Assembly: GCF_002224365.1 (NCBI RefSeq)
Contig: NZ_CP022437.1
Location: forward strand, 2,542,001-2,606,000
Origin: Virgibacillus necropolis
Lineage (GTDB): Bacteria > Bacillota > Bacilli > Bacillales > Amphibacillaceae
Direction of reading: 5' to 3'
Length of the DNA stretch: 64,000 bases
Each line of letters opens with the position of its first letter. Positions within the stretch are counted from its first letter, which is position 1. Shown here one piece after another: positions 47,243-56,497 of the stretch. Under the pieces are notes generated by a model. That model did not search any database. It was not told where the DNA came from and was given only the letters and a program-made list of their open reading frames with translations. The translations under genes and the position numbers were made by a program.

Positions 47243-48340
47243 CTATTCCTTCTTCGGTCGGTTTCTTTTCCGTAAGACAGCGATAAGGAGTAACAAAATT
47301 GGAATAAGAGTTTGGACAATAAGAGAGAAAAAAGGAAATATGATACTGTTATAGTGGGCTGATTCAATTTCGCTAGACACCCCCCAAATACTTAACAACA
47401 AAGTCAGAAAACCTAAAGGAAATACGATGGGACGGTAGTCGGAAAGATCCAGCCATTGGGCTGTAGCTAGTGCAATCGCATAATAAACAACTGAAAATTT
47501 GATGAACGTACCCGCTACCCAAATGGCCATAACTACCGATTCAAGATGTTGCAAAAAACCAGCAATACTGATATATCGGCTGGCGGCCAACAGCGGATAA
47601 GTAAAACTTGCTGTGATTTCGCCCAATAGAAAAAGAGTAACGAGGTTCGTTGCAACAAACGTAAGCATGACGATAAACACGGAGATAATGCCCCACTTTC
47701 TCCCTTTTTCAACATCAGTAAGAAAAGGAAGGAGGAAAGATATGAGCAAGAATTCAGCAAACCAACTCTGCGGTGTAATCGCTCCCTTAATTGTGGGCAT
47801 AACCCCATTTTCCATGATAGGGAAAATATTCTTGGGATCCAATTCAGGCAGGAGCAGTATGATGATGATCATTAGAAAAGCGACATAAAGAGGGATGAAC
47901 AGCTGAGCAGACCTTCCCACTACCTCTATTCCCCCACGTACGGCAAAACCACAGACAAGGATCATGGTTGAGATGATGACAATCAGCGGGGTTTGGCTAA
48001 AAAAGGTCCCCGCAATAAAATCTGCATAAATCCTTACACCTCCTGCATTCATTTGGATATAAAAGAACAAAAAGACAAAACCGAGAACCTTACCTGGAAT
48101 CCTGCCAATGATGTGTTCACTATATTGAATAATTGTCTGTCTCGGATACATCTTATGAAGCTGAAAAGCAATTAACACAGCAAGAAAACCGATGAAGGAA
48201 GCCCATATCGGTGATAACCACATATCATGTTTGGCATATTTTGCTGTAATCCCTGGAATAAAAATAATTCCAGTGCCAACGACCATAGGGTACATCATGA
48301 TCGCCATTTGAAAAGCGGAAATTCTTCCTTTTTCAATCAT
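47243..48340 (-). CDS. Germinant receptor B subunit, second copy (GerAB family)
   Basis: A membrane protein of 365 residues in the APC-like GerAB/spore permease family. About ten membrane helices; starts MIEKGRISAFQMAIMMYPMVVGTGIIFIPG. The first helices resemble the ligand-binding part of other B subunits. It resembles the other B gene of this operon closely in its N-terminal 100 residues and in ESVVMAIWVAGTFIKFSVVYYA, so the two probably arose by duplication. Last gene of the operon; ATG with AGAGGGGGAAATGA upstream. Expected in the spore inner membrane. Confidence 0.9.
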   Translation of the reverse strand: MIEKGRISAFQMAIMMYPMVVGTGIIFIPGITAKYAKHDMWLSPIWASFIGFLAVLIAFQLHKMYPRQTIIQYSEHIIGRIPGKVLGFVFLFFYIQMNAGGVRIYADFIAGTFFSQTPLIVIISTMILVCGFAVRGGIEVVGRSAQLFIPLYVAFLMIIIILLLPELDPKNIFPIMENGVMPTIKGAITPQSWFAEFLLISFLLPFLTDVEKGRKWGIISVFIVMLTFVATNLVTLFLLGEITASFTYPLLAASRYISIAGFLQHLESVVMAIWVAGTFIKFSVVYYAIALATAQWLDLSDYRPIVFPLGFLTLLLSIWGVSSEIESAHYNSIIFPFFSLIVQTLIPILLLLIAVLRKRNRPKKE

Positions 48341-48361
48341 TTCATTTCCCCCTCTATATCA

Positions 48362-48589
48362 CTATTTTTCCAAAAACTTGCCCAGTGGCCTGAATACTGC
48401 GTCAATTAAGTCAGTAGGTCCAGGTATATCCGGAAAGAAAACGAGTAGGACGGCAAGGAGCCATCCTGCCCCGGTCAATGTCACAAATGCCGCTTTCTCT
48501 TTCTTCTGATCACGATTAATTTTCGGCCATTCATATAGGGTTATAAGGACAACAACGACGGTTATTCCGAACACAAACGCCAAATTCAC
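48362..48589 (-). CDS. Small two-helix germinant receptor D-like subunit
   Basis: A 75-residue protein with two predicted membrane helices (LAFVFGITVVVVLITLYEW and AAFVTLTGAGWLLAVLLVFF), separated by a charged loop (PKINRDQKKEK). Size, topology and position after a C-subunit gene match the D subunits encoded with some ger operons in Bacillus, which modulate receptor activity. It starts with GTG overlapping the gerAC stop codon by one base, with AGGTGAAAGG upstream. Confidence 0.75.
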   Translation of the reverse strand: MNLAFVFGITVVVVLITLYEWPKINRDQKKEKAAFVTLTGAGWLLAVLLVFFPDIPGPTDLIDAVFRPLGKFLEK

Positions 48590-49782
48590 TATCCTTTCAC
48601 CTCTTTTTCCGGTACTCCCTGTGGTGTAGTAGACTGTCCTGGTCTCCTTATATACGCTTTACTTTTGATTTCAACTTCTATTTCTGGAAATTTATCGTCC
48701 CACTGATCCTTTACTTTCGACCATTGATCTGGATACTGGCGATGAAACGTCTCGGCAAAACCAAAAATGTCGGCTTCCATCTCTTTTTGAACTTGTTCAA
48801 GTGTCAAGCGAATTCGCTTATCAATGTCTTGTTCTAATTGCCTTTCGAGTCTTTTTACAATCTTAGGATTCCCCAGATTTAATTTTGTTTCGTTTTCCAC
48901 CACATCGTCTTCCGTCACAATTTTAACGATCATTTTCCAGTTCCCGTTCTCAATTTTAGGTATCAGTTCCGTACTAGAACGTAGAAGGTTAAATGAGATC
49001 TGATCTTCAGCACCTTTTGGCTCAACGGTTACAGCGGCCAATGCGATTTCATCTCTTAGCCATAATACCCCTCTTGTTACTTTATCGTCGATTCGCCCTA
49101 CCATTTTGTCCTTCTTAAAAATAGCTGTTCCGTTAACACGTAAACCACCTTTATTTGACGGATCCTGTTCTACCTCTATCCAAGGCAATGCCGCTGCTCT
49201 AGCCTCACCGCTTAACATCTGAAGCAGATCCTTCACCGTTACACTCAATCCAACCTTGAAGTTTGCTAGTTCCCCTGCAACTTCTGCTGAACTACTCTCT
49301 AAATCAGGAATAATTTTTAAAGTATCAATAGCTTTACCTTCCGTGACAAATGTATATGCCCGAAGCCTTGGTGATGGGTGACGAGCAAAAAAGTCAATGT
49401 GCTTCTGGATCCCTTCTTCAGCCATTTTTTCGCCAATAATGATAACCTGATTATGTCCCCAGAAAAGACGACGAGGCACCTTTTCTTGAAGCTTGGACCT
49501 GGCATCGAAGATCGTTTGACCAGTAACTTTTTTAACGATCGTCGGCTTAGTTCCACCTTGACCGCCACCAGCTCCTTGTCCTCCCTTATGTGCTTTTGGA
49601 TTAACTATCTGTACCGAAAGTTCAATTTTATCGTCATCAGTTTTGTCAAGTCCTGTAGCCACAACAAGTGCTAAGTCATTGATTTCTACTCGATCCCAGC
49701 AACCCGAAAGAAAGAGCATAAAAGAACATATTAAAAAAATTAGCGTCATTTTTACTGCTTTTGTTAAAAAAGTCTTATTCAT
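48589..49782 (-). CDS. Germinant receptor C subunit, lipoprotein (GerAC family)
   Basis: A lipoprotein of about 397 residues of the GerAC (Ger(x)C) family. The signal peptide ends in the lipobox LSGC with Cys28, followed by WDRVEINDLALVVATGLDK, a hallmark of the family. Central ARHPSPRLRAYTFVTEGKA and the C-terminal helical EQDIDKRIRLTLEQVQKEMEADIFGF are also typical. ATG 49782 is chosen, with GTG 49794 possible. The start overlaps the preceding B-subunit gene. Confidence 0.93.
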   Translation of the reverse strand: MNKTFLTKAVKMTLIFLICSFMLFLSGCWDRVEINDLALVVATGLDKTDDDKIELSVQIVNPKAHKGGQGAGGGQGGTKPTIVKKVTGQTIFDARSKLQEKVPRRLFWGHNQVIIIGEKMAEEGIQKHIDFFARHPSPRLRAYTFVTEGKAIDTLKIIPDLESSSAEVAGELANFKVGLSVTVKDLLQMLSGEARAAALPWIEVEQDPSNKGGLRVNGTAIFKKDKMVGRIDDKVTRGVLWLRDEIALAAVTVEPKGAEDQISFNLLRSSTELIPKIENGNWKMIVKIVTEDDVVENETKLNLGNPKIVKRLERQLEQDIDKRIRLTLEQVQKEMEADIFGFAETFHRQYPDQWSKVKDQWDDKFPEIEVEIKSKAYIRRPGQSTTPQGVPEKEVKG

Positions 49783-50935
49783 CCTTTTTCCCACTCTCAG
49801 GTAATACTGCCGAATGATTTTTTATGTTACTAGAACCCTCTAGACTATTTCGACGATTTTTTTTACGTAGAACAACAAACAACAACAGTAATATAGGTAT
49901 AAACGTTTGGATAAAAATGGCATAAAAAGGCCAAGTAGTACCTAAAGAATACGCTAGTTCCTGCAAATTTGGAGCCGACCAAATGCTAAAGATTACTAAT
50001 AGGAAACCAATTGGAAAAACAACCGGGCGGTAGTTAGATAAATTTAGCCATTGAGCCGTACCAATAACAACGGCATAATAAAAGACTGAAATCTTGATAA
50101 ACATAGCCCCGACCCAAATCGCCATCACAATGGATTCAAGGTGTTGGAGAAAATCGGCTATGCTTATATACCGAGCAGCACTCATGACTGGATAAGTAAA
50201 GGTAGCGGTGATGTTCCCAAATAAAAAAAGAGAAAATAAGTTGGTTATTACCAACGTAAGCATCACAGTAAACACCGAGATCATACCCCATTTCAATCCT
50301 TTTTCCCTCTTTCTCAAAAATGGAAGTAAGAAAGAGATGAGAAAGAATTCTACAAACCAACTTGATGGTACAACCGCTCCCATTACAGATGGCTTAACCC
50401 CTTTCTCCATGACAGGAAACATATTTTTAGGTTCTAGATCCGGGATAAGTAATATAACGATGGAAAGAAACAAAATAACAACGATTGGAACAAAAATTTG
50501 TGCACTTCTCGCCATAACTTCAAGTCCACCGTGTACAGCCAAGGCACTGACTAGTGCCATGCTACCAATTACGACAATTATTGGGGTTGTTGGAAGAAAG
50601 TTTCCAACGACAAACTCCCCATATTCCCTCAATATAATTCCATTTGAATGTAAATAAAAGAATAAGAAAACAAGCCCGATCAGTTTTCCTGGAATCCGTC
50701 CGATAATTTTCTCACTATATTGGATAACCGTTTGCTTCGGGTAGTGTATATTCAATTGGTATGCAATATAGACAGAAAGGAAACCGGCCGATGAAGCCCA
50801 AATTGGTGACAACCACATGTCTTGTTGCGCAAATTCCCCTGTAATAGATGGCACTAAAAGAATGGCCGTTGCCATAATTGTTGGATAGACCAAAATGGCC
50901 ATCTGTAACGCGCTAATCCTTCCTTTTTCAATCAT
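49775..50935 (-). CDS. Germinant receptor B subunit, first copy (GerAB family)
   Basis: 386-residue APC-like membrane protein with about ten helices, starting MIEKGRISALQMAILVYPTIMATAILLVPS. It is longer than the second copy by a charged C-terminal tail (KNRRNSLEGSSNIKNHSAVL). The B subunit carries the germinant-binding pocket in characterised receptors. ATG at 50935 has AGGTGA six bases upstream; the in-frame GTG just before is too close. Confidence 0.93.
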   Translation of the reverse strand: MIEKGRISALQMAILVYPTIMATAILLVPSITGEFAQQDMWLSPIWASSAGFLSVYIAYQLNIHYPKQTVIQYSEKIIGRIPGKLIGLVFLFFYLHSNGIILREYGEFVVGNFLPTTPIIVVIGSMALVSALAVHGGLEVMARSAQIFVPIVVILFLSIVILLIPDLEPKNMFPVMEKGVKPSVMGAVVPSSWFVEFFLISFLLPFLRKREKGLKWGMISVFTVMLTLVITNLFSLFLFGNITATFTYPVMSAARYISIADFLQHLESIVMAIWVGAMFIKISVFYYAVVIGTAQWLNLSNYRPVVFPIGFLLVIFSIWSAPNLQELAYSLGTTWPFYAIFIQTFIPILLLLFVVLRKKNRRNSLEGSSNIKNHSAVLPESGKKDE

Positions 50936-50971
50936 CACTTTTCACCTCTCTAACTAAAAAGCACGTCACAT

Positions 50972-52540
50972 TTACTTTTCACTCCCACTAGTTGGATCAG
51001 GCTTCTGGCTGGTGGATTGACGATATTTGTTATATTTCCCTGTAAGATGAGGCCTTGTATTCAGCTTCCACCATGGAGCACGTATAAGCACATCTTTCAT
51101 ATCACGGAATTTCATCGGGGCCATAGGGCTAAGATACGGTACACCAAAAGAACGTAGTGTACATAAATGGACGATAATTGTAATGATTCCAAGCATAATT
51201 CCAAGCAATCCGAGGGACCCTGCAAGAATAATCATTGGAAAACGAAGCATACGGAACGCCATAGCTGCCGAATAGCGTGGAATTGTAAAAGAAGCGACTC
51301 CTGTAATCGCAACGACTATAACCATTGGTGCAGAGACAATTCCAGCGGAAACAGCAGATTCTCCTATGACGAGAGCACCAACAATACTTACAGCCGACCC
51401 GACCTGTTTTGGAAGTCTTAACCCTGCCTCGCGTAACGCTTCAAACATAATTTCCATCAATAATACTTCAACAAGAGCTGGAAATGGAACCTGTTCACGC
51501 GAGGCAGCCATACTAATCAAAAGAGTTGTTGGAACCATCTCTTGGTGATAGGTGAGCACCGCTACATACAAGGAAGGTAAGAGTAGTGACATCACAAGAA
51601 AAAGATAACGAAGCCAGCGAATAGCCGTCCCAATCAAGAACCGTTCATAATAATCCTCAGATGATTGCAGTAAAGAATAAAGAGTCGTAGGCACAACGAT
51701 AGTAAAAGGGGTTCCGTCGACTAAAATGGCCACACGTCCTTCTAATAGGTTTGAGGTAACTATATCGGGTCGTTCTGTCGTTAAAACCTGTGGAAAAGGG
51801 GAATATGGGTTTTCTTCGATGAATTCTTCTATCATTCCGCTTTCCAATATTCCGTCGATTTCTATTCGACTAAGCCGATTTTTGGTTTCTTCTATTAAAG
51901 TCTTGTCTGCAATTCCTTCCATATAAGCGATAACAATCTTTGTTTCGGTGTACCGCCCTATTTGCATGGATTTCATTTTCAACTCAGGACTCCTAATTTT
52001 TCTTCGTATCATAGAAGTATTCACTGATAGGGTTTCAACAAACCCCTCGCGTGGCCCCCTGACGACCATTTCAGCCGATGGTGTCTCAATTGAACGTTTC
52101 TCCCATTTTGAGAGACCTAACGAAAACCCCGTTTTCCTCTTATCTACCAGTATCACTGGATTTCCCGAGGAGATCTCTTGTATGCACTCGGAAAATGTTT
52201 TGGTTTCTTTCACATTGGAAACGGATATTTTTTTTTCAATTAAAGTATTAACGTTGAGAGTTTCCCCCGCTGTGTTCTGCATAAGCGGTGTAAGTACGTT
52301 GTCATCTATTTCTTCAATGTTTGACAGACCTTCAATGTAAATAAGAATGGCTTTATCTTTTCCACCTATAAAAAAAGGTCGAATGATAACATCAGAGCAA
52401 TCATCATAAATAGAGCGGAACTTGTTTTCGTTATCAGTCAAGTTATCAAATAGCGGATCCTGTTCTTGCGTGAATTGTTCTACTGTGGGTGTTTTTTCCT
52501 TCTTTTTAGATTTCAACAGCTTCCGCCAAACATGATTCAT
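50972..52540 (-). CDS. Germinant receptor A subunit (GerAA family)
   Basis: 522-residue A subunit with a large N-terminal cytoplasmic domain and four to six C-terminal membrane helices (about 300-470, for example LFLVMSLLLPSLYVAVLTYH and SAVSIVGALVIGESAVSAGI). Family motifs include EISSGNPVILVDKRKTGFSLGL-like, RGPREGFVETLSVNTSMIRRKI, GRVAILVDGTPFTIVVPTTL and the PAPxxVE-like FPALVEVLLMEIMFEALREAG. ATG at 52540 has AAAGGATGA six bases upstream. First gene of the five-gene operon. Such operons are normally read by forespore sigma-G, but I found no clear sigma-G boxes. Confidence 0.94.
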   Translation of the reverse strand: MNHVWRKLLKSKKKEKTPTVEQFTQEQDPLFDNLTDNENKFRSIYDDCSDVIIRPFFIGGKDKAILIYIEGLSNIEEIDDNVLTPLMQNTAGETLNVNTLIEKKISVSNVKETKTFSECIQEISSGNPVILVDKRKTGFSLGLSKWEKRSIETPSAEMVVRGPREGFVETLSVNTSMIRRKIRSPELKMKSMQIGRYTETKIVIAYMEGIADKTLIEETKNRLSRIEIDGILESGMIEEFIEENPYSPFPQVLTTERPDIVTSNLLEGRVAILVDGTPFTIVVPTTLYSLLQSSEDYYERFLIGTAIRWLRYLFLVMSLLLPSLYVAVLTYHQEMVPTTLLISMAASREQVPFPALVEVLLMEIMFEALREAGLRLPKQVGSAVSIVGALVIGESAVSAGIVSAPMVIVVAITGVASFTIPRYSAAMAFRMLRFPMIILAGSLGLLGIMLGIITIIVHLCTLRSFGVPYLSPMAPMKFRDMKDVLIRAPWWKLNTRPHLTGKYNKYRQSTSQKPDPTSGSEK

Positions 52541-52775
52541 AACGGTCATCCTTTCCCATATCACAATCTCCCAATAAAACGCTACTTTTTATAGTTTGCT
52601 TTATGTAAGGGAGATTATACCAAATGAAGTAAATCCATTTAAGGGTACCGCTTACATTTTGATGTCAAAGCCACAATAATCGCATCACAGACACTAAAGC
52701 CCTCTTATTAGCCCGTAAGTCCTGGAATTATAATAAATCCAGTTTCGGATTAAATTTTCATTTTTCGAAATTGCA

Positions 52776-52804
52776 TTGACAGTCAACCGTTTATTTAGTA
52801 GAGT
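52776..52804 (+). promoter_or_regulatory. Sigma-A promoter of the S-box symporter gene
   Basis: TTGACA (52776-52781), 17-base spacer, TAGAGT (52799-52804). Perfect -35 box; -10 box matches four of six. It lies about 25 bases before the riboswitch. Confidence 0.7.
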
Positions 52805-52829
52805 ATTAGTAATTTCATATACGATGATA

Positions 52830-52943
52830 TCCTTATCAAGAGCCAGGGGAGGAATTTGGTCCTAAGATCCTGCGGCAACCTGTTATGTAAATAATAAGGT
52901 GCACATTCCAACAGACATATGTCTGAGAGATGAGGAAGAGCTA
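52830..52943 (+). promoter_or_regulatory. SAM-I (S-box) riboswitch
   Basis: The aptamer begins CCTTATCAAGAG and contains GCGGCAACCTG, the conserved core of S-box RNAs, followed by AATAAGGTGC and TTCCAACAG, and closes with GAGAGATGAGG. P1 can form between CCTTATC (52831-52837) and GATGAGG (52929-52935). A terminator follows directly, so the switch is a standard transcriptional one: with S-adenosylmethionine the terminator forms and the symporter gene is off. Confidence 0.92.
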
Positions 52944-52975
52944 CCCTCTTCCCTTTTGAAGAGGTTTTTTTGTTT
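52944..52975 (+). terminator. Riboswitch-controlled terminator
   Basis: CCTCTTC-ccttt-tGAAGAGG followed by TTTTTTTG. The upstream GAGGAAGAG at the 3' side of aptamer helix P1 is complementary to CTCTTCC, giving the competing antiterminator. Confidence 0.9.
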
Positions 52976-53058
52976 GGGGAGCTTCATTCGCCAAACCCAA
53001 CTTTTCCAATTGATATACTCAGGCGATAAGGAACATCATTAAATTTTAAAGGGGGATG

Positions 53059-54669
53059 ATGAAATTGACAGAGGTAGGCTACTGGTTTATCGGTTTTGCT
53101 TTGGCTTATACCGCATTTTTAATTATTATGGGGCAAGTTGCGAAAAGACGAGCATTGGATGGTACGGGGTTTTTTGTCGGAGGACGAAACTTTGGCACGT
53201 TGTTCGTTACCGTCTGCATTACTGGATTATTTTCAGGCTCCTCCTATATTGCTATCTTAGAACTCAGCTATATTACGGGTATTTCCGCTGTTTGGTATGG
53301 CGTAGCTGAAACGGTACAAATTTTAATCATCGCTTTAGTTATGATTACTCCGTTTCGAAAAAAAGCATTAGTTACGATTTCTGGTTTGATCGGTGATCAT
53401 TTCGGTTCAAAAGTAAGGGGCCTTGCCGGTGCAATTACTGCCTTTACCTTTCCAATGTGGTCGGTCGCGACTGCACTTGCATTTGCATCTGCTCTTACCG
53501 TATTCACTGGTATTTCGATGGTTTGGTCCGTGGCCGTTACAGCCGTGACTCTGCTTGTCTATTTGCAATTTGGCGGAATGTGGTCCATCGGTTTTACACA
53601 GCTTAGCAACGTCATTGTCTTCTTTATCATGCTTGTGATCGGAACAATTGCCTTTTTTATCAATCCAGGGATTCAGGGAATAAGCGAATTATTTTCGCAA
53701 CAGCCTGTCTATGCCGATTGGACGGCCGTCGGTATGCAAACCATTGTCGCCTGGTTTGGTACGTTTATTTTAAATGTTATTTTGGCGCAGGCCGCTTTCC
53801 AAATGTCTTTGTCATGTAAAACGGAAAAAGAAGGGCGACGGGGCTTACTTTATGCAGCCATCTTAGGAATACCCCTAATTATTGGGGCAGTAGCTTTTGG
53901 ACTTGCAGCCGCTTACGTTGTTCCAGACCAGGCTCGTGGACTAGTTGCTGTTCCGCTTTATTTAATGGACACGCTACCCGCACCCCTTGTTGGATTGTTC
54001 TTTCTTGGCTTTTGGGCAGCAGCTTTGAGTTGGGGAGCTCCCTGCCAATTTTCCGGAGCAACAAGCCTTGGCAGAGATGTCGGAAAAGCCATGAACCCCC
54101 AAGCGAGCGATCAACAACTCGTAACTTATACAAAATGGTCGTTGGTACTGTTAACAGTGTTAATGATTGGTTTCGCTATGCTTCGTTCAGAGCAATCAGC
54201 CTGGTGGAACATCCTTGCATGGGTAACGCGAAACTCAGCAACATTCGCTCCTGTTATCGCAGCGTTATTTTGGCCGATTGTCACGAAGAGAGCTGCTCTT
54301 GTTTCCTTATTCTGCGGTTCGGCTTCAGGACTTCTCTGGTATCATCTTGGTAATTGGGATATAAATAACTTCTATTTGAATTCGCATCCTGTCTGGGTTG
54401 GAATGATCGTAAACATTGCAACACTTTGCCTTGTAACTTTGCTTGATAACGTAGGCCAAATTAAATACAGATATTCCAAATTCGGATTTTACGCGTTGTT
54501 TTCTGCAGTTGTACTAACTGTTTATACCATTTTCACAATTGACACACTTTTTTCAACAGGAATGTTAGGCATGGTGCTTTTCTTTATCGTATCGGCCACC
54601 TTTATAAGTTTAATCTGCTTTACAAATCAAAAAGAATCACTGAACAAAAGTTTGAAGAAAGTTATATAG
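53059..54669 (+). CDS. Sodium:solute symporter under SAM riboswitch control
   Basis: A membrane protein of 536 residues with about 13 helices, belonging to the SSS (sodium:solute symporter) superfamily: FFVGGRNFGTLFVTVCITGLFSGSSY near the N-terminus resembles the SSS core with its conserved Gly-Gly-Arg and the unwound first helix. Two start ATGs adjoin (53056, 53059), both just after GGGGG. Control by an S-box suggests that it imports methionine or another sulfur compound, but the substrate is inferred only from regulation. The next gene, soxA, is convergent. Confidence 0.85.
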   Translation: MKLTEVGYWFIGFALAYTAFLIIMGQVAKRRALDGTGFFVGGRNFGTLFVTVCITGLFSGSSYIAILELSYITGISAVWYGVAETVQILIIALVMITPFRKKALVTISGLIGDHFGSKVRGLAGAITAFTFPMWSVATALAFASALTVFTGISMVWSVAVTAVTLLVYLQFGGMWSIGFTQLSNVIVFFIMLVIGTIAFFINPGIQGISELFSQQPVYADWTAVGMQTIVAWFGTFILNVILAQAAFQMSLSCKTEKEGRRGLLYAAILGIPLIIGAVAFGLAAAYVVPDQARGLVAVPLYLMDTLPAPLVGLFFLGFWAAALSWGAPCQFSGATSLGRDVGKAMNPQASDQQLVTYTKWSLVLLTVLMIGFAMLRSEQSAWWNILAWVTRNSATFAPVIAALFWPIVTKRAALVSLFCGSASGLLWYHLGNWDINNFYLNSHPVWVGMIVNIATLCLVTLLDNVGQIKYRYSKFGFYALFSAVVLTVYTIFTIDTLFSTGMLGMVLFFIVSATFISLICFTNQKESLNKSLKKVI

Positions 54670-55028
54670 AGGATTGAAACAATCGACGTTTACTAGGAAT
54701 TAAAATCTAACAAAATTGAAGTCAGTTCGTTTAGAAAAGGGGCTTTTCAAACAGAGCAACAAGTCCAAGGATTTCATTTTTGATTGATGGACCAGAAAAA
54801 ATCGGAGGTGAGAACAAAGCTACCACCCCGTAAGAATAAGTATTCTTCTCGTTCAACGGGTGGATTTAAATTGTGGGTAAGCTAGTAGCTAAGAAATTGG
54901 TTTTCAATTTTCAATATGATTGCATCGATATATACATAGATTTGAAATAAAGAATGATCAAAATGCATGATCGGACTATGTTTTGATCATTCTTTTTTAC
55001 TTTTTATAACACTATCTTAAAGCTTCAC
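54670..55028. other. Intergenic gap between convergent symporter and soxA genes
   Basis: 359 bases. Contains a 25-codon plus-strand frame with a good ribosome site (54808-54885; not called as a gene) and the strong shared terminator hairpin at 54949-54997. Nothing else is seen. Confidence 0.5.
54949..54997. terminator. Bidirectional terminator between symporter and soxA
   Basis: AAAGAATGATCAAAA pairs perfectly with TTTTGATCATTCTTT around a 17-base loop, with T/A runs on both sides. It fits the end of both convergent transcripts. Confidence 0.85.
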
Positions 55029-56204
55029 CTATTTGCTAACGCTTTCTTCTTTCAGGCTTGGTCGGTTGAGCTTAAAGATTGAAATGTCATGATCTGTTTC
55101 TCCTGACATAGCTAATTGAGATAAAATTTCTCCTACAACACTTGCAAACTTGAATCCATGCCCCGAAAATCCAGCAGCAATAGAGATATGAGAGTGTTCA
55201 GGATGTTTATCAATGATGAAATGACCATCTGGGGTTCTTGTATACATACAGATTACGGCCTTCTTTAATTCCCCTGATGCTTTTGGCATAAAACGATCCA
55301 AGAATTCGCGAATATGACCTTCGTCATTCTCACCGGACCCGAATTCGCGGTTCATTGTGGAGGGATCAATTGGATCAACATATTCATGTCTACCTACCTT
55401 TACCCCACATCCGCCAAAGGTTGGGAAGCCGTAATAGATTGCTTTTGTATCACCTGACGGAACTTCAACCATAAAGGTTGGAAATGTATTCGCATTAAAT
55501 AATGATTCATCTGCCTCAAACCAAGCAACAGGTTGACGGGACGGTATAAGTGGCAACTTCAGGTTAACTTTGGAAGCTATTTTCCCGCTCCAAGATCCAG
55601 CGCTAATGATTAGCTTATCCGCAGTAAATATTCCTTTTTTCGTGATAACTTTAACGGAATCTTCATAAGCCTCAATGTCTTCCACCGGGGCATTTATAGA
55701 AAACTCTGCACCGTGGTATTCTGCCAGTTCACGGTATGCTTGGATACAGTTTTCACTAAATAAGAATCCCGAGTTAGGTTCATAAAAAGCATTATAATCA
55801 TCTGGAACATACAAACCTGGAAATTGTTTCTTCATCTCCGCCCCTGTAAGCTGTTCAACATCCAAGTTATATTCCTTCCCACTGATGATCGCTTCATCAA
55901 TAAATGGTGCATCCCCTTTCGGACCGAAACCCATAGCACCGCATTGCATAAATATTTTATGGTGCGTCTTTTTTTCCAGTTCATCCCATAACACCTGAGA
56001 CCGAAGTGCAAGCGGAACATATTCTCTCCCTTCTCCGTAAGCATGACGAATGATTCGTGTATCACCATAGTGACTTCCCTGATCATGTGGCGGATCAAAA
56101 GCATCAATTAATAGAGTCTTGACCCCTTGTCTTGCCAAATAATACCCAGCAGACATCCCCATGGAACCAGCGCCAACTACAATGACATCATAATGTTTTG
56201 TCAT
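55029..56204 (-). CDS. soxA: Monomeric sarcosine oxidase
   Basis: A flavoprotein expected to oxidise sarcosine to glycine, formaldehyde and hydrogen peroxide. 391 residues. N-terminal FAD Rossmann motif VIVVGAGSMGMSAGYYLA (Gly11-Gly16), the active-site RHAYGEGREYVPLA (Arg53, His54), and VICMYTRTPDGHFIID in which Cys319 corresponds to the residue that covalently binds FAD in monomeric sarcosine oxidase; then GFSGHGFKFASVVGEILSQL. N-methyltryptophan oxidase is the main alternative. The nearby formaldehyde dehydrogenase supports sarcosine. A cre-like site lies 61 bases upstream. Confidence 0.9.
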   Translation of the reverse strand: MTKHYDVIVVGAGSMGMSAGYYLARQGVKTLLIDAFDPPHDQGSHYGDTRIIRHAYGEGREYVPLALRSQVLWDELEKKTHHKIFMQCGAMGFGPKGDAPFIDEAIISGKEYNLDVEQLTGAEMKKQFPGLYVPDDYNAFYEPNSGFLFSENCIQAYRELAEYHGAEFSINAPVEDIEAYEDSVKVITKKGIFTADKLIISAGSWSGKIASKVNLKLPLIPSRQPVAWFEADESLFNANTFPTFMVEVPSGDTKAIYYGFPTFGGCGVKVGRHEYVDPIDPSTMNREFGSGENDEGHIREFLDRFMPKASGELKKAVICMYTRTPDGHFIIDKHPEHSHISIAAGFSGHGFKFASVVGEILSQLAMSGETDHDISIFKLNRPSLKEESVSK

Positions 56205-56264
56205 TCATAATCCCCCCATTTTTTTAAGTTCAAAAGTAGCACTTACTTGTTTTAAACACGGACC

Positions 56265-56280
56265 ATGTATACGCTTACAT
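56265..56280. promoter_or_regulatory. Candidate cre (CcpA-binding) site upstream of soxA
   Basis: ATGTATACGCTTACAT matches the cre consensus WTGNAARCGNWWWCAW at all fixed positions but one. It lies 61 bases before the soxA start, where CcpA binding would repress transcription when glucose is abundant. Confidence 0.6.
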
Positions 56281-56497
56281 TATGATGAAGTTGATCATCT
56301 ACTATCATTATAGTAGATAGATAAGACCCTGTATAATAGCTAAAAATGATAGAATATATCAGTTTTACAGATTGGCATTTAAGTTTGGTTTTTATAAAAA
56401 AGTTTGATCATTATAGATGTGATCTTCCACAATCGGCCCTAAATAAAGCACAAAAAAAGAATCCAAGTTGGTTCAAAATGTATCTTCTAGGAATCTC

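Larger units (their letters stand above)
52541..53058. other. Divergent intergenic region between ger operon and S-box symporter
   Basis: A 518-base gap between divergent genes. The right half holds the promoter, SAM riboswitch and terminator of the symporter gene. The left 230 bases must hold the ger operon promoter. A TATAAT (minus strand, about 52614-52619) is visible without a good -35 box. Confidence 0.55.

Noticed and set aside
52645-52660. Cre-like AGGGTACCGCTTACAT upstream of the ger operon
   Set aside because: Three mismatches to the consensus at fixed positions. Too weak to report.
54808-54885. A 25-codon plus-strand ORF (GTG start after GGAGG) reading MRTKLPPRKNKYSSRSTGGF then KLWVS
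   Set aside because: It has a good ribosome site and resembles a cytoplasmic start before a membrane helix, but it stops at once and lies over a hairpin. No family recognised. It may be the remnant of a membrane-protein gene.
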